Source of the DNA: JBEVOS01 sp964563395
Lineage (GTDB): Bacteria > Pseudomonadota > Alphaproteobacteria > Caulobacterales > Aquidulcibacteraceae
Assembly: GCA_964563395.1 (NCBI GenBank)
Contig: CAZLWK010000009.1
Location: 1 to 64,000, forward strand
DNA: 64,000 nt
Direction: 5' to 3'
This document shows positions 41,679 through 50,581 of this stretch, in pieces. The position numbers and the translations under genes are program-made. The first letter of the stretch is position 1. The number at the start of each line of letters is the position of its first letter. The notes below the pieces were generated by a model, which was not told the DNA's origin, made no database searches, and saw only the letters and a program-made list of their open reading frames with translations.

Positions 41679-42248
41679 ATGAACGCGCCTGTGACCCGCA
41701 TCGCCGACGGCCTGCCGCGCCGCGCCTTCACCAATGAAGACGTGCGCAAGATGACCGAGGTCGGCATTTTCGACGAAGACGAGCCCATCGAGCTGATCAA
41801 AGGGGAGATCGTGCCGATGGCGCCCGAACTCGATACACACATGCGTCCCCGCGCGCTGTTGACCCGCGTCTTCAACCGCGCCTTGAGCGACCAATGGGTC
41901 GTTGCGAGCGAAGGGAGTTTGTTTCTCTCCGAAGATTTAGAGCTCAAGCCTGATCTGCACGTTTTTCCGCGTACGATGCGCAGTGAGGACGTGCGTGGCG
42001 GCGATGTGCTTTTAGTCGTGGAGGTTGCGGCCACGTCGCAGCACCGCGACTTTGTCGTGAAAGTCCCGATCTACGCGCAGGCCGGCGTGCGCGAACTTTG
42101 GGTTTTGGACGTCGACGCCCGGCGCGCGTCGATCTTCACCGATCCACGCGACGGCGCCTATGCTTCGCGGGTCGATCTCGACGCCGATGCGCCGCTCTCG
42201 CCGCAAGCCCTGCCGGAGGTGCGCGTGCGCCTCATCGATCTAGTTTGA
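41679..42248 (+). CDS. Uma2-family putative endonuclease
   Basis: 189 residues of the Uma2 (DUF820) family, a PD-(D/E)xK nuclease-like fold. Visible motifs are IELIKGEIVPM, LKPDLHVF, LLVVEVAA and KVPIYAQAGVRELWVLDV, which supply the PD, E and K positions, although the usual EVLS is EVAA. Third-position GC is lower than in the flanking mur genes in places (about 41900-42060). Uma2 genes are widespread and multi-copy in some bacteria with no agreed role. The ATG at 41679 is 31 bp after the AsmA gene. Confidence 0.85.
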   Translation: MNAPVTRIADGLPRRAFTNEDVRKMTEVGIFDEDEPIELIKGEIVPMAPELDTHMRPRALLTRVFNRALSDQWVVASEGSLFLSEDLELKPDLHVFPRTMRSEDVRGGDVLLVVEVAATSQHRDFVVKVPIYAQAGVRELWVLDVDARRASIFTDPRDGAYASRVDLDADAPLSPQALPEVRVRLIDLV

Positions 42249-42280
42249 CCTTCACGCGCCTTGGCCCCTAAGCACGTGTC

Positions 42281-43177
42281 ATGACGGACCTCGACTTGCC
42301 GCCCGCGCGCGGTCAAATCCTGCGCGGCGAGCGGCTGGCGCCGTTCACCTGGTTTCGTGTCGGCGGGCCGGCGGACGCGCTGTTTCTACCGGCGGATGCG
42401 GACGACCTCTCCGATTTCCTGAAAGCGCTGTCGCCGGAGATTCCCGTCACCATTCTTGGCGTGGGCTCCAATGTCATCGTGCGCGACGGCGGCGTGGAGG
42501 GCGTCGTCATCCGGCTCGCGGGCAAGGCCTTCGCCGCGATCGAACCCTTGGGCGATGGCCGCATTCGCGCGGGCGCGGCCGCGCTCGATTCCGCGCTCGC
42601 GCGCGCCGCCGCGAAGGCGGGGATCGCTGGGCTGGAATTCTTCGTCGGCGTGCCCGGTTCGATCGGCGGCGCGCTCACCATGAACGCAGGCTGCTATGGT
42701 CGCGAAACGAAGGATGCGCTTTCGCACGCGATGGCGCTTGACCGCGCCGGGCGCCGCTACACGCTTACCAATGCGGATTTCGGTTTCTCCTATCGGCGCA
42801 ACGCGCTGATGGACGGCTTCATATTCCTCGACGCCACGTTTCAAGGAACGCCGGACGAGCCGGCCGCCATCGAAGCGCGCATGGCGGAGATCAGCGCCAA
42901 GCGCGAAGACGCGCAGCCGATCCGCGAAAAGACCGGCGGCTCGACGTTCAAAAATCCCGAGGGTCAATCCGCATGGCGTCTGGTCGACGCGGCCGGCATG
43001 CGCGGCGCGCGGCGCGGCGGCGCGCAGGTGAGCGAGAAGCACGCCAATTTCCTGATCAATACGGGCGAGGCCAGCGCGGCCGATATCGAAGGCCTTGGCG
43101 AGGACGTGCGCGCCGCCGTTGAGGCGCAGAGCGGCGTCGCGTTGAGCTGGGAGATCAAACGGATCGGCAGGCCCTAG
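42281..43177 (+). CDS. murB: UDP-N-acetylenolpyruvoylglucosamine reductase
   Basis: 298 residues, FAD-dependent type I MurB, reducing UDP-GlcNAc-enolpyruvate to UDP-MurNAc. Motifs: TWFRVGGPADALFLP, ILGVGSNVIVRDGGV, EFFVGVPGSIGGALTMNAGCYG, YRRNALM and KTGGSTFKNPEGQSAWRLVDAAGMRG with its active-site Ser. Cytoplasmic. The next gene (TIR protein) is convergent and ends 10 bp away, so the murC-murB transcript probably ends here. Confidence 0.97.
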   Translation: MTDLDLPPARGQILRGERLAPFTWFRVGGPADALFLPADADDLSDFLKALSPEIPVTILGVGSNVIVRDGGVEGVVIRLAGKAFAAIEPLGDGRIRAGAAALDSALARAAAKAGIAGLEFFVGVPGSIGGALTMNAGCYGRETKDALSHAMALDRAGRRYTLTNADFGFSYRRNALMDGFIFLDATFQGTPDEPAAIEARMAEISAKREDAQPIREKTGGSTFKNPEGQSAWRLVDAAGMRGARRGGAQVSEKHANFLINTGEASAADIEGLGEDVRAAVEAQSGVALSWEIKRIGRP

Positions 43178-43187
43178 GCCGCCCGGC

Positions 43188-43811
43188 CTAGCGCGTCAGC
43201 AGGTTCGTCAGCTGCGGCGGCAGGGCGGCGGCGATCTCCGGGGGCAGGCCCACGGCGCTCGCATACACATAAACGCCCGCCGCGCCGGCGATCATCAGCG
43301 CGAGGGCGGCGGCGAAGGCGATGGCGGGGCCGGCGCCGCCTTGCTTGGCGCGGGCGGCTTGGGGCGCACGGGGGCTGGGCGTCGGCGCGGCGCGGCGTTC
43401 AGCGGGCGCGGCGCGGCGGCGTGATCCCCGTCCGCTGGCCTGGGCGATCCGCGCGGCGAAGGCGCGCCACGGGCGGGTGTCCCGACCGGACCAGCTGGAA
43501 AGGTCGAGCGCCTTCAGGCGCAGGGGCGGGCTTGCCGCATCGAGCCGCGCCAGCATCAGCTTGCCGGCGGCCTTGGCGCGTGCGGCGGCTTCCAAGAGGG
43601 CGGGCGCCTCGGCGGCGTCCTTGCTCCACAGCACGACGAAGCAGGCGGCGCTGTCGATCGCGGCGGCGCGGCGGCGGCGCGCGTGCGGGCTGAGCGGCCC
43701 GGCGGCTTCGAAATCCGTCCGCACCTGATAGCCCAGCGCCCGCAGCTTTTCCGCGACCCGCGCGGCGCGCGTCGCGGCGGCTTCGGTGTGCGCCAGAATA
43801 ACGTCCGCCAT
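43188..43811 (-). CDS. TIR-like protein with C-terminal membrane helix
   Basis: 207 residues. The first 125 resemble a divergent TIR domain: ADVILAHTEAAATRAARVAEKLRALGYQVRTD, then CFVVLWSKDAAEAPALLEAAARA and LDLSSWSGRDTRPWRAFAARIAQ. A basic Pro/Ala-rich linker leads to a membrane helix (about 163-185) and a 22-residue tail. The usual W-x-x-x-E context of the catalytic glutamate is not clear, so enzymatic activity is doubtful. It is encoded opposite to the dcw genes between murB and ddl. ATG at 43811 gives the natural TIR start. Role unknown. Confidence 0.7.
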   Translation of the reverse strand: MADVILAHTEAAATRAARVAEKLRALGYQVRTDFEAAGPLSPHARRRRAAAIDSAACFVVLWSKDAAEAPALLEAAARAKAAGKLMLARLDAASPPLRLKALDLSSWSGRDTRPWRAFAARIAQASGRGSRRRAAPAERRAAPTPSPRAPQAARAKQGGAGPAIAFAAALALMIAGAAGVYVYASAVGLPPEIAAALPPQLTNLLTR

Positions 43812-44094
43812 GTGCGTAGAGCCCTCCGCGTGCGGCTTCGCCGAGCATGCGCGCATGCGCAAGAGGGCGTTGTGAGGCGCCGGGCGCCGCGCGCTTGGGC
43901 GCCTAAGGTTAAGGCGCGCGCGCCTATGGTTTGGGCGGGTAAGAAAGCGTTCGTTCAGATGACCGAGAGATTGCCGGACGACGCCCGCGAGAACGAAAAA
44001 TTCACTATAAAAATCAATCCATAATGGGGCTCGCCCTCACCTTGCCTTAACTCTCCGGGCTCATTTCTGATGATCCAGAACGGGAGCGGCGCTG

Positions 44095-45018
44095 ATGGCG
44101 CGGGTGGCGGTGTTATTGGGCGGATTGAGCGCCGAAAGAGAGGTCTCCCTCTCCACCGGCGCCGGCGCCTGCGCCGCGCTCAAGCGGCTCGGCCACGACG
44201 TGATCGAGATCGATCCGAAGGACCCCGACTGGCTCGAAAAACTCAAGAACGCCAAGCCTGAAATCGCGTTCAACGTGCTGCACGGCGAATGGGGCGAGGA
44301 TGGGCGCATCCAGGGCGTCTTGGATTATCTGCGCATTCCCTACACCCATTCCGGCGTCCTCGCCTCGGCGCTGGCGATGGACAAGGACAAGTCGCGCGCG
44401 ATTTTCGCGCTGCACGGCCTGCCGATCGCCGCCGGCAAATTGATGAACAGATTTGAGGCGGCCAAGGCCCATCCGATGGCGCCGCCTTACGTGGTCAAGC
44501 CAAACAGCCAGGGCTCGTCCGTCGGCGTGTTCATCGTGCGCGAAGGCGCAAACCGCCCGCCCGAACAGCTGCTCGATCCGGACTGGGCGTTCGGCGAGGA
44601 CGTGCTGGTGGAGGAATTCGTCGGCGGCAAGGAATTGACCGTCGCCGTGCTCGGCGAGCCGGGCGGCCCGCGCGCGCTGGCCGTCACCGAGATCATTCCG
44701 GCCGGCGAATGGTACGATTATCACGCCAAATACGCCGCCGGCGGATCGGTGCACGAATTGCCCGCCAAGATTCCCGCCGAGATCGCCGAGAAGCTGATGC
44801 GTTGGGCCGAGGCCGCCCATGTCGCGCTCGGCTGCAAGGGCGTGACGCGGTCCGATTTCAAATGGGACGAGAAGACCGGGAAGGTCATTCTCATCGAACT
44901 CAATAATCAGCCGGGCATGACGCCGACATCGCTCGTGCCGGAACAAGCCGCCTTCGTGGGGATGTCTTACGACCAATTGGTCGCTTGGATGCTGGAGGAC
45001 GCATCATGGCCTCGGTGA
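44095..45018 (+). CDS. ddl: D-alanine-D-alanine ligase
   Basis: 307 residues, ATP-grasp fold, making the D-Ala-D-Ala substrate of MurF. Motifs: VAVLLGGLSAEREVSLSTG, NVLHGEWGEDGRIQGVLDYLRIPYTHSGVLASALAMDK, VVKPNSQGSSVGV and LIELNNQPGMTPTSLVPEQA. Upstream 43985-44025 is notably AT-rich for this genome and could contain its promoter. The 3' end overlaps ftsQ by 13 bp. Confidence 0.98.
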   Translation: MARVAVLLGGLSAEREVSLSTGAGACAALKRLGHDVIEIDPKDPDWLEKLKNAKPEIAFNVLHGEWGEDGRIQGVLDYLRIPYTHSGVLASALAMDKDKSRAIFALHGLPIAAGKLMNRFEAAKAHPMAPPYVVKPNSQGSSVGVFIVREGANRPPEQLLDPDWAFGEDVLVEEFVGGKELTVAVLGEPGGPRALAVTEIIPAGEWYDYHAKYAAGGSVHELPAKIPAEIAEKLMRWAEAAHVALGCKGVTRSDFKWDEKTGKVILIELNNQPGMTPTSLVPEQAAFVGMSYDQLVAWMLEDASWPR

Positions 45019-45914
45019 GAGCGCGCCGCCGCCCGCCCGCGCCGCCTGAACCGCCGCGCCGTCGCCGGCCGCAGGTGGAGGGCATTCCGCGCCTGGCCGC
45101 GATCAAGCTGGAGGGCGATTGGCGCGGTCCGGGCAAGATCACGCGCCGCGGCGTGGCGACCTTCCTCGCCGGCTGCATTCTGATGGCGGGCGCCTCCGTC
45201 GCCGGCGCCGCCTGGCTGGGCGGCTCGCTGTTCGACGCCCACGAAGCCTGGGCCGTGCAGGCCGATCGCATGGCCGCGAACGCCGGCTTCGCCGCGCGCG
45301 ACATCCGCATCGAGGGCGTGGAGGGCCAGCGCGCCGAGGAAATCCGCGACGTGCTGATGCCGGACGGGCGGGCCTCGCTGCTCGCGGCCGATCCCAAGCT
45401 CGTCAAGGCGCGCATCGAAAGCCTCGATTGGGTGGCCAAGGCGCGCGTCACGCGCCGCTGGCCTGATCAGATGCTTATCGTGGTGGAGCGGCGCGCCGCC
45501 TTCGCGCTTTGGCAGGAGGACGGCGCGGTCAGCGTGATCGATTCCGCCGGCGAGCGCCTGCTCGCCGAGCGCCCCGCCGATCATCCGCATTTGCCCCTGG
45601 TCGTCGGGCCGGGCGCGGCGCATGCGGCCGAGCCGGTGCTGTTGGCGCTGGAGCGTCTGCCGGCCTTGCGCACCCGCACCGCGGCCTTGATCCGCGTCGG
45701 CGAGCGGCGCTGGAACATCGAACTCAAGTCCGGTGTGACGATCGCGCTGCCGGAGGCCGACGCGCCCGCCGCCATGGCGCGGCTCGAGGCGCTGCACGGC
45801 GCCCACGCCCTCTTGGACCGGCCTGTCGAGCGGATCGATCTGCGCGCGCCGGGGCTTCTGGCGGTTCGTCAAAACGCGCCGCTGCTTGGCGGTCCCATCG
45901 GTCATGGAGCCTAG
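45006..45914 (+). CDS. ftsQ: cell division protein FtsQ
   Basis: 302 residues: a basic Pro/Arg-rich cytoplasmic tail, one membrane helix (about 50-75), then the POTRA domain (DIRIEGVEGQRAEEIRDVLMPDGRASLLAADP) and the FtsQ/DivIB domain (VVERRAAFALWQEDGAVSVIDSAGERL). It is a periplasmic-facing divisome organiser. ATG at 45006 follows GGAGG and gives a normal start. Ends one base before the ftsA start region. Confidence 0.95.
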   Translation: MASVRARRRPPAPPEPPRRRRPQVEGIPRLAAIKLEGDWRGPGKITRRGVATFLAGCILMAGASVAGAAWLGGSLFDAHEAWAVQADRMAANAGFAARDIRIEGVEGQRAEEIRDVLMPDGRASLLAADPKLVKARIESLDWVAKARVTRRWPDQMLIVVERRAAFALWQEDGAVSVIDSAGERLLAERPADHPHLPLVVGPGAAHAAEPVLLALERLPALRTRTAALIRVGERRWNIELKSGVTIALPEADAPAAMARLEALHGAHALLDRPVERIDLRAPGLLAVRQNAPLLGGPIGHGA

Positions 45915-45915
45915 C

Positions 45916-47223
45916 ATGGCCGAGCGCGCCTTCGCCCTTCAATCCGCGCCGCGCCCGCAGATCGCGGCGGCGCTCGATATCGGCGTGTCCAAGACCGTCT
46001 GCCTCGTCGCCAAGCGCGATCCGGTGCTGGAGCTGCACCCGGACCGGCCTTTGCGCATTCTGGGCTTCGGCGTGCAGACCGCGCCGGCCGCGGCGAGCGG
46101 AAAGCCCGCAGATTTCGACGCCTGCGCCCGCGCCATCCGCGTGGCGATCGATCAAGCCGAACGGATGTCGGGCGAAGCCATCTCCCATGTCAGCGCCACC
46201 TATGCGGGGCCGGGGCTTTCCGCGCGCATCTCGCGCGGCGGCGTGCGCGTGCGCGGGCAGGAAATCGTCCAGCGCGACCTCGATTCAGCGCTCGCGGCGG
46301 CTGTGGAGGCCGAGCCCAATCCGGCGCGCGTGGTGCTCTACGCGGCGCCCCTGCGCTGGCGGCTCGACGGGGACATGCTGGCGAAGGACGACGTGCTCGG
46401 CAAACGCGGCAAGATGCTGGCCGTCGAAGCCTGCGTCGTCACCGCGCCGGCCGAGGCGATCGAGGCGCTGAGCGCGTGCGTGCGCGAAGCCGGCGCCGAG
46501 GTGAGCGAAATCATCGCCGCGCCTTACGCCGCCGGGCTCTCCGCGCTGGCCAAGGAAGAGCGCGCGCAAGGAACGCTGGTGCTCGATTGCGGCGCCGGCG
46601 CCACCGGCATGGCGGTGTTCGGGCCGGACGGGCTCTTGCACGCCGAGACGATCCCGGTCGGCGGCGTGCGCATGACGCGCGATCTCGCCGCGAAGCTAGA
46701 GACGACCTTCGCCGCCGCCGAGCGCGCCAAGCTGGTGTTCGGCGCGGTGGGCGGCGGAATCGATGCGCGCGAGACCGTGGCCGCGCCGCGCCTGGGCGAG
46801 GATGGACGCCTTGAACCGGCGATGGCGCTGCGCGGCGCGATCGTGGACGCGCTGCAGCCGCGCTTTCATGAACTTATGCTCATCGCCCGCGACCGGCTCG
46901 CGCGCGCCGGGCTCAGCGGCGCGCACGGACCGCGCCGCGTAGTGCTTCTGGGCGGGGGCGCGATGCTGCCGGGCGCGCGCGATCTGGCTGGGGATATTCT
47001 CGGCATGCCGGTGCGGATCGGCCGACCGTTCGAGCTCGCGGGCTTTGAAGGGGGCGAAGCGGGCCCCGCTTTCGCGGCGGCGGCGGGCGTGCTGCGCTGG
47101 CGCTTCGATCACGCCGATCTGACGCCGGGCGCGGAGCCCGCGGACGCAACGCTCTGGGACGCGGCGCGCGCCATGCGCGAAGCCGCCAATCGCGCCTGGG
47201 GTTGGTTCAAGGACAATTTCTAG
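45916..47223 (+). CDS. ftsA: cell division protein FtsA
   Basis: 435 residues, actin-like ATPase that tethers FtsZ to the membrane. Phosphate 1 motif AALDIGVSKTVCLVA, the 1C subdomain (AISHVSATYAGPGL), phosphate 2 LVLDCGAGATGMAVFG, adenosine motif VLLGGGAMLPGARDLA, and a C-terminal amphipathic helix (WGWFKDNF) that binds membrane. ATG 45916 is preferred because GGAG lies 6 bp before it; ATG 45904 is an alternative. Confidence 0.97.
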   Translation: MAERAFALQSAPRPQIAAALDIGVSKTVCLVAKRDPVLELHPDRPLRILGFGVQTAPAAASGKPADFDACARAIRVAIDQAERMSGEAISHVSATYAGPGLSARISRGGVRVRGQEIVQRDLDSALAAAVEAEPNPARVVLYAAPLRWRLDGDMLAKDDVLGKRGKMLAVEACVVTAPAEAIEALSACVREAGAEVSEIIAAPYAAGLSALAKEERAQGTLVLDCGAGATGMAVFGPDGLLHAETIPVGGVRMTRDLAAKLETTFAAAERAKLVFGAVGGGIDARETVAAPRLGEDGRLEPAMALRGAIVDALQPRFHELMLIARDRLARAGLSGAHGPRRVVLLGGGAMLPGARDLAGDILGMPVRIGRPFELAGFEGGEAGPAFAAAAGVLRWRFDHADLTPGAEPADATLWDAARAMREAANRAWGWFKDNF

Positions 47224-47228
47224 CGGCT

Positions 47229-47353
47229 GATTCGGTCCCAGGCGCTGTTGCGCCGCCTTACAGCGTCTTTAGCTGCGAAGAAGCACGCACGAAGTCGTAA
47301 ACGCCCTGGAAATTACACGTTTGAGCGGCAACATAGGGAGCGCTCCGCGAGTC
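47229..47353. promoter_or_regulatory. two GANTC sites in the ftsA-ftsZ spacer
   Basis: GATTC at 47229-47233 and GAGTC at 47349-47353 lie in the 159-bp spacer ahead of ftsZ. In Caulobacter, ftsZ transcription is affected by CcrM methylation of GANTC sites, so a similar cell-cycle control is plausible here. I could not identify -35/-10 boxes with confidence. Confidence 0.5.
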
Positions 47354-47382
47354 GGAGCCGGCCCCCGTCCGCTGAGTATGTG

Positions 47383-48744
47383 ATGACCTCCTTGAGCGCG
47401 CCCTCCCTGCACGAATTGAAGCCGCGCATCGTCGTGTTCGGCGTCGGCGGCGCGGGGGGCAACGCCGTCAACAACATGATCGATGCGCGCCTGCAGGGCG
47501 TGGAATTCGTCGTCGCCAACACCGACGCGCAAGCGTTGACGCGGGCCAAGACCCCGCATCGCATCCAACTCGGCCAATCGATCACGGAGGGCCTCGGCGC
47601 CGGCGCGCGCCCGGAGGTCGGCCAGGCGGCGGCGCAGGAATCGACACCGGAGATTTTGGAATTCCTCGACGGCGCGCACATGGTGTTCGTCGCCGCCGGC
47701 ATGGGCGGGGGCACGGGCACGGGCGCCGCGCCCGTGATCGCGCGCGCCGCCCGCGAGCGCGGCATCCTCACCATCGCCGTCGTCACCAAGCCGTTTCATT
47801 TCGAGGGCCAGCGCCGCATGCATCTGGCGGAGGCCGGCGTGCAGGAGCTACGCAAGCACGTCGACACGCTGATCGTCATTCCGAACCAGAATCTATTCCG
47901 CGTCGCCAATGAGCGCACCACCTTCGCCGAAGCGTTCCAGCTGGCCGATCAGGTGCTTTATTCTGGCGTGCGCGGCGTCACCGATCTCATGGTGATGCCC
48001 GGCCTTATCAATCTCGATTTCGCCGACGTGCGCACCGTGATGGCCGAGATGGGCACCGCCATGATGGGTACGGGCGAGGGCGAGGGCCCCGGCCGCGCGC
48101 TCGAAGCGGCGCACGGCGCGATCGCCAATCCGCTGCTCGACATCGTCAGCATGAAGGGCGCGCGCGGCGTGCTGATCAACATCACTGGCGGCTTCGACAT
48201 GACGCTCTACGAGGTCGACGCCGCCGCGAACGAGATCCGCGCCGAGGTCGATCCGCAGGCCAATATCATCCTGGGCTCCACCTTCGATGAATCCCTGGAA
48301 GGGCGCATGCGCGTCTCCGTCGTCGCCACCGGGATCGACGATGAGGCGATCGTTTCGCAGCAGACCGTGGTGCAGCCGGCGCGCCGCGCCGCCGACGCGC
48401 CCGCGCCGCGCCGCTTTCCGAACGCGGCGGCCGCTGCAGCGGCGGCCCGCGAGATCGATCTTTCGCCGCCGCCCGCCGCGCGCGGCTCCACGCCGATCGA
48501 GCCGGTGGACGGGTTCGGCGATCAGCGGCCGCGCTTCGTCAACGATCCGGAGGAGCGGGGCAAAGGGTTCAATCTGTTCGGCTGGATGAAGCCCAATCCG
48601 CCGCCGGTCGATCCGAACGCCTTCGCGCCCGCGCCGGAGCCGGATTTCGATCGACGCCCGGCCGATGAAACCCTACGCGATCCCAATCTCGATGAAGAGC
48701 TTGAGATCCCGGCCTTTCTGCGCCGCCAAATGAATCCGCGCTAA
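47383..48744 (+). CDS. ftsZ: cell division protein FtsZ
   Basis: A 453-residue tubulin-like GTPase forming the Z ring. VFGVGGAGGNAVNNMI begins the GTP site, the tubulin signature GGGTGTG is at 108-114, and the T7 loop contains NLDFADVRTVM. A Pro/Ala-rich linker of about 120 residues leads to the conserved C-terminal peptide EIPAFLRRQ that binds FtsA. ATG at 47383 is chosen; a GTG sits one codon upstream. The stop is overlapped by the convergent TPR gene. Confidence 0.98.
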   Translation: MTSLSAPSLHELKPRIVVFGVGGAGGNAVNNMIDARLQGVEFVVANTDAQALTRAKTPHRIQLGQSITEGLGAGARPEVGQAAAQESTPEILEFLDGAHMVFVAAGMGGGTGTGAAPVIARAARERGILTIAVVTKPFHFEGQRRMHLAEAGVQELRKHVDTLIVIPNQNLFRVANERTTFAEAFQLADQVLYSGVRGVTDLMVMPGLINLDFADVRTVMAEMGTAMMGTGEGEGPGRALEAAHGAIANPLLDIVSMKGARGVLINITGGFDMTLYEVDAAANEIRAEVDPQANIILGSTFDESLEGRMRVSVVATGIDDEAIVSQQTVVQPARRAADAPAPRRFPNAAAAAAAAREIDLSPPPAARGSTPIEPVDGFGDQRPRFVNDPEERGKGFNLFGWMKPNPPPVDPNAFAPAPEPDFDRRPADETLRDPNLDEELEIPAFLRRQMNPR

Positions 48745-50453
48745 GGCGTGCGCCAAAGCCGCGCGCGCAGGGCTGCGTCAGTCGGCGTGAGCATGCCCGC
48801 TCCAGCCAGATCGTCGAGCGCGGTGAGCGCCGCGCGCTTGTGCGCCGCGCTGTCCGGCAGGTGAAGCCCGGCCAGGAGGCCGTGCACGCGCGAGTCGAAG
48901 CGCAGCTTTTCCAGATCGCCCGGCGCGAAGATGCGGGCCGAGAGGCTGAGTTCCTCGCGCCAGGCGTCGGCGGCTTCCTGCGTCGCGCCGGCGGCTTCGG
49001 CGGTGAGGCCGAGCTGTTCGAGCGCCACCGCGAGGTCCTTGAGGGCTGCGCTGTCGCGCTTGGCGCGTTCCACCAGGCCGAGGCGCAGCGTGTAGGATTC
49101 GGTGAGCGCCGCGCGCGCGGCGGTGAGATCTCGCGCGGCGCGCGCGGCCGCGCCAAGCTTCAGCAAAAGCGCCGCCAGCGTTTGCGTGCGTCCGAGATCG
49201 AGCGGCGCTTTCGCATGGATCAAGCGCGCCAGCGCCACGGCGCGGGCGAAGGCGTCTTGCGCGGCGCCGTGGCGCCCGGCGCGCGCGCCGAGGGCGCCGA
49301 GCCGGTCCCAGGCGGCGGCCAAGGCGCGCTGCCGTTCCTCATCGTCGGGTTTGGCGGCGAGCCGTTTGTCCGCGAACACGCAGGCTTGCGCATAGAGGCG
49401 GCGCGCGCTTTCCGGATCGCTGGAGGCGGCGGCCTCTTCAAACAGCGTGCTCATGAATTCGCGCGCCGCGTCGTCGTCGTCGGGCGCGCGCTCCGTCAGG
49501 ATCGTCGCCAGCGCACGCGCCTGCGCGCGGGCGGCTGACGCCAGATCGGCCCGGCCGGCCGTGTCGTGCAGCGCGGCGCGCCGTCGCCACGCCTCGATCA
49601 ACGGCGCCTCGCGGCCGGGCGCGTCGCGCGCCGCCCGCTGGCGCAAACGCAGCTCCGCGTCAGCGCTCGCTTGGGCGCCGGCTTCATCGCCCGTAAGGCC
49701 GGCGAGCGCGGCTTCCAGCGCGTGCGCGGCGGCCAGCGCTTCATCCAGCATGCGCGGATCGGCCGCCTGCGCGGCCAGGGCGCGATAAAGCGCGCGCGCC
49801 TCGTCCAGATGGGCGCGGGCCTCCGCGTTCCGCCGATGCAGGAGGGAAAGATCGGCCAGACGCAGCCGACTGAAGGCGCGGTCCGCCATCAGGCTTTGAT
49901 CGTCTGGGCGCTGCACGGCGAGCCCGTTCATCAGCGCGAGCGCGGCCTCATGCTCGCCGCGCCCGCGCGCCCAATCGCCTTGGCCAAGCGCCAATTCGGC
50001 CAGCCTTTGGCGCGCTTCGGCGAGATCGTGGGCGGCGTCCGCGTCGGCGGGATCGACCGCCAGCATCAATTCGGCGATGCGGCGCGCGGCCTCGAACGCG
50101 GCTTGCGCCTCGGTTTGGTCCCGCCGGGCGAGGGCGATTTCGCCCAGCGCCAGCGCCGCCGCGCCCCGATCCGCCTGATCGACCGCGCCGTTGAACACGG
50201 CCGCCGCCGCTTCGCGCGCCGAGGCGAAATCGCCCGCGCGGGCCTTGAGGCGGCTCAGCGCGAGCGGGGCCGCCGCGTCCAGCGGATCAAGCGCGGCGGC
50301 CAGCGTCCAGGCGGCGGCCTCGCGCGCCGGATCGCGCCCGAGGGCCAGATAGGCCGCGCGCCGGGCAAGACCCGCCGCGCCATCGCCCTTCTGGCGCGCC
50401 CGCGCCATAAGGTCTTCAAAAGTTTCGTGAAAAGAGCCGTTCGGGGCGGTCAT
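48741..50453 (-). CDS. large TPR-like helical-repeat protein
   Basis: 570 residues from ATG 50453, Ala/Arg/Leu-rich throughout with tetratricopeptide-like units (DRGAAALALGEIALARRDQTEAQAAFEAARR; AQDAFARAVALARLIHAKAP). No signal peptide, so probably cytoplasmic. It lies tail to tail with ftsZ, overlapping its stop by 4 bp, and head to head with lpxC. No catalytic motif; function unknown. An in-frame extension to 50522 has no support. Confidence 0.8.
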   Translation of the reverse strand: MTAPNGSFHETFEDLMARARQKGDGAAGLARRAAYLALGRDPAREAAAWTLAAALDPLDAAAPLALSRLKARAGDFASAREAAAAVFNGAVDQADRGAAALALGEIALARRDQTEAQAAFEAARRIAELMLAVDPADADAAHDLAEARQRLAELALGQGDWARGRGEHEAALALMNGLAVQRPDDQSLMADRAFSRLRLADLSLLHRRNAEARAHLDEARALYRALAAQAADPRMLDEALAAAHALEAALAGLTGDEAGAQASADAELRLRQRAARDAPGREAPLIEAWRRRAALHDTAGRADLASAARAQARALATILTERAPDDDDAAREFMSTLFEEAAASSDPESARRLYAQACVFADKRLAAKPDDEERQRALAAAWDRLGALGARAGRHGAAQDAFARAVALARLIHAKAPLDLGRTQTLAALLLKLGAAARAARDLTAARAALTESYTLRLGLVERAKRDSAALKDLAVALEQLGLTAEAAGATQEAADAWREELSLSARIFAPGDLEKLRFDSRVHGLLAGLHLPDSAAHKRAALTALDDLAGAGMLTPTDAALRARLWRTP

Positions 50454-50581
50454 GAGCGGCCATGGTTGATCGTCACAAACCGTAACGCAAGTTGTGTTGC
50501 TGCGGCTGCGAACGGCGCCCATAAATTCATCATAAGGAGGCCCGGGGGGGCTTTCGTTTGGGGCCGGTCACGGTCGCGGAC

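Noticed and set aside
43926..44024. Short frame MVWAGKKAFVQMTERL... ahead of ddl
   Set aside because: About 32 residues, no ribosome binding site or family; the AT-rich end looks regulatory.
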